A DNA stretch of 34,446 bases from Thermoplasmatota archaeon (GTDB taxonomy: Archaea; Thermoplasmatota; E2; DHVEG-1): contig JAFGPP010000136.1 of assembly GCA_016936135.1 (NCBI GenBank), positions 1 through 34,446 of the forward strand, written 5' to 3'. This document shows, one piece after another, positions 32,744 through 34,446 of this stretch. The first letter of the stretch is position 1; each line of letters starts with the position of its first letter. The position numbers and the translations under genes were made by a program. Below the pieces are notes generated by a model, which was not told the origin of the DNA, ran no database searches, and saw only the letters and a program-made list of their open reading frames with translations.

Positions 32744-33607
32744 TTAGGAATTCTTACTTGAAAATACTTTTATATCATTCTCTTTACACATTTTTTTGTA
32801 ATGCGTTATTTCAGATTTTTTTAAAGCTTTCCTATGGAAATATACTCCTGCCGCATTAGGTGTTTTATCAATTGCTTGTTTAATTATTGCTTCATCAATA
32901 TTTCCGGCTCGTATTTGATATGTGGGTATCATATGACCAAAAGCAACATTTTTTCCAAGAATGATGTCGGTGAATCTAGGTGCATAGTGTCCACCACCAA
33001 TTCCAACAAGTACAGGAATGTCTTTTGGAAGATCTTGCTCGTAAAGATAATTATTCAATAAATAGACCAAGGACTTGGCAATAATGGAGGCTGGTTTAGA
33101 TTTCTTCCATTCTTCCTCGTTGCTTCCCACTTCAGCATAAATTGTTGGAATACTTAAAAATGGGCCATGGTGAGTTACTTCAAAACAAACCTCATGACAT
33201 AATTCTGCCTTTTTAGCATTCTTACTTATTTCTCTCAATAGCTGCGTCATAAGTCTGGGCAGGCAGGGTATTATAGTTCTTGTTTTCCCTCCAAATTCTG
33301 CATTTCCATAATTACCAATAGGATGCGTTGTTAAGGTAGGTTGACCTGTTTTACTAGAATGACGTGAAATAAATATAGCTTGTTTCGGCTTGATTCCGAG
33401 TTGTTTTTCAATCTCTAAATCTATATTTTCGTGATGGATGGTTCTATCATTTATAGATAACATAATTACATTTTTAATTGCAATTGTTTTATAAACGGGA
33501 TTGTTAAAAAAAGTACCAATTTCTTCCCAATCTAATTGTAGCAAAAGCTCTTTTTTTATATTGGTACCAGCAGGATCCTCAGTTGACGAGATAATTAAAA
33601 CAGTCAT
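32744..33607 (-). CDS. dtdA: D-aminoacyl-tRNA deacylase, archaeal DTD2 type
   Basis: ISSTEDPAGTNI, SRHSSKTGQPTLTTHPIGNYG, FEVTHHGP, GIGGGHYAPRFTD. Confidence 0.9.
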   Translation of the reverse strand: MTVLIISSTEDPAGTNIKKELLLQLDWEEIGTFFNNPVYKTIAIKNVIMLSINDRTIHHENIDLEIEKQLGIKPKQAIFISRHSSKTGQPTLTTHPIGNYGNAEFGGKTRTIIPCLPRLMTQLLREISKNAKKAELCHEVCFEVTHHGPFLSIPTIYAEVGSNEEEWKKSKPASIIAKSLVYLLNNYLYEQDLPKDIPVLVGIGGGHYAPRFTDIILGKNVAFGHMIPTYQIRAGNIDEAIIKQAIDKTPNAAGVYFHRKALKKSEITHYKKMCKENDIKVFSSKNS

Positions 33608-33612
33608 GATAG

Positions 33613-33632
33613 TTCATCTGGACTCAGATGAA
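33613..33632 (-). promoter_or_regulatory. Hairpin just upstream of the dtdA start codon
   Basis: TTCATCTG-GACT-CAGATGAA, perfect 8-bp stem with 4-nt loop. Confidence 0.6.
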
Positions 33633-33653
33633 ACATCTTAGCTTTATTTAATT

Positions 33654-33806
33654 TTACTCTTCAGAATCAACTTCCTTTTTTAGCATTTCTTTTATTTTTT
33701 GGGTTTTGACAAGAAAATGGATCCTGTCTCTGAGAATACACATTTTCGATATAAATTGTATCTCTTGGGCTTCCTGTGGTGTTGATAGCAGTCCCACGAT
33801 TTTCAT
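33654..33806 (-). CDS. Unlisted 50-aa small ORF upstream of dtdA
   Basis: MKIVGLLSTPQEAQEIQFISKMCILRDRIHFLVKTQKIKEMLKKEVDSEE; TATA-like TTATATAAAC about 36 nt upstream on the minus strand. Confidence 0.5.
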   Translation of the reverse strand: MKIVGLLSTPQEAQEIQFISKMCILRDRIHFLVKTQKIKEMLKKEVDSEE

Positions 33807-33936
33807 ATTTATCAAATCTGATGTATAAATATGTTTATATAATGCTTATTGTACAATTGTAGCCCTGACAGTGATTGTAAAATTTTTTATTAAAAGTTAA
33901 CATTATTTTATAAATCAAAAAACATTTTTAAAATCA

Positions 33937-34338
33937 ATGGTTTTATCTTCTTTGATGAGAGAACTGGCTGCAGTTAAGTTCATTGAAAAAAAATCACGTT
34001 TCTATGCTCATTTATATGATGTTGATTCAACAGACGAAATCGACGAAATAGTTAAAAATCACAAGAGACTCTATAAAAAAGCCAATCATCACTGTTATGC
34101 CCTGAGATTTATTTCTCCTGAATCTAAAAAAAATGAATTTTTTAAAGATGACAGTGAAGTAGGTCATCCTGGTAAAGTTTTGGTAGAATTACTAATTAAA
34201 AATAACATGAACCACCATATGTTGATAGTATCAAGAGTTTTTGGAGGAATAAAGTTAGGGGTAGGTGGTGTATCCAGAGCCTTTAAAAGTGCAGGAGAAT
34301 CAGTTATAAATTATCACAAGTCCAAAGAAAAAGGCTGA
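33937..34338 (+). CDS. IMPACT/YigZ (UPF0029) family protein
   Basis: KKSRFYAHLYDV, HHCYALRF, DDSEVGHPGKVLVELL, SRVFGGIKLGVGGVSRAF. Confidence 0.9.
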   Translation: MVLSSLMRELAAVKFIEKKSRFYAHLYDVDSTDEIDEIVKNHKRLYKKANHHCYALRFISPESKKNEFFKDDSEVGHPGKVLVELLIKNNMNHHMLIVSRVFGGIKLGVGGVSRAFKSAGESVINYHKSKEKG

Positions 34339-34380
34339 TAGAAGTATCTATAAATATATCTATTTAAATATTTATATGGC

Positions 34381-34409
34381 TATTCTCGCCTGATCGGAGA
34401 ATATTTTTT
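34381..34409 (+). terminator. Hairpin followed by T6
   Basis: TATTCTC-gcctgatcg-GAGAATA then TTTTTT. Confidence 0.55.
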
Positions 34410-34446
34410 GGTTCCATTGAAAATATCATGTTTATCACAGTTAGTA

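Overview
This is a low-GC archaeal chromosomal window, probably from Thermoplasmatota or a relative (inference). Supporting features are unsplit rpoB, rpoA1/rpoA2, G1P dehydrogenase, DTD2, an AGT-EndoV fusion, a bipartite LplA/LplB pair and a PGF-CTERM surface protein. Left to right it contains: a 1165-aa S-layer-like protein with a long structured 5' leader; a glycosyltransferase; a four-gene operon resembling dye-linked proline dehydrogenase (pdhA-F-X-B order); the RNA polymerase cluster rpoH-rpoB-rpoA1-rpoA2-rpl30e-nusA; tRNA-Lys(UUU); a retropepsin-like/DUF5678-like pair; a bacterial-type metK; egsA and UPF0179; lipA-lplB-lplA; PhzF; two membrane proteins (Gate-domain and MATE); a compact MBL/wHTH/two-small-protein operon; AGT-EndoV; dtdA; and an IMPACT/YigZ protein. 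I saw no CRISPR array, transposase, integrase or known defence system. The items most worth a second look are: (1) two genes (glycosyltransferase and pdhA) whose homology extends upstream of any ATG/GTG/TTG to an apparent CTG start; (2) the MBL-wHTH operon encoding two adjacent small proteins that share a FYKxL...LTxxYL motif; (3) the AGT-EndoV fusion with a PCFK instead of PCHR active site; (4) the structured S-layer leader; (5) the bacterial-type MetK; (6) the lysine-rich N-terminal extension of RpoA2. All family calls were made by eye from motifs; no searches were run.
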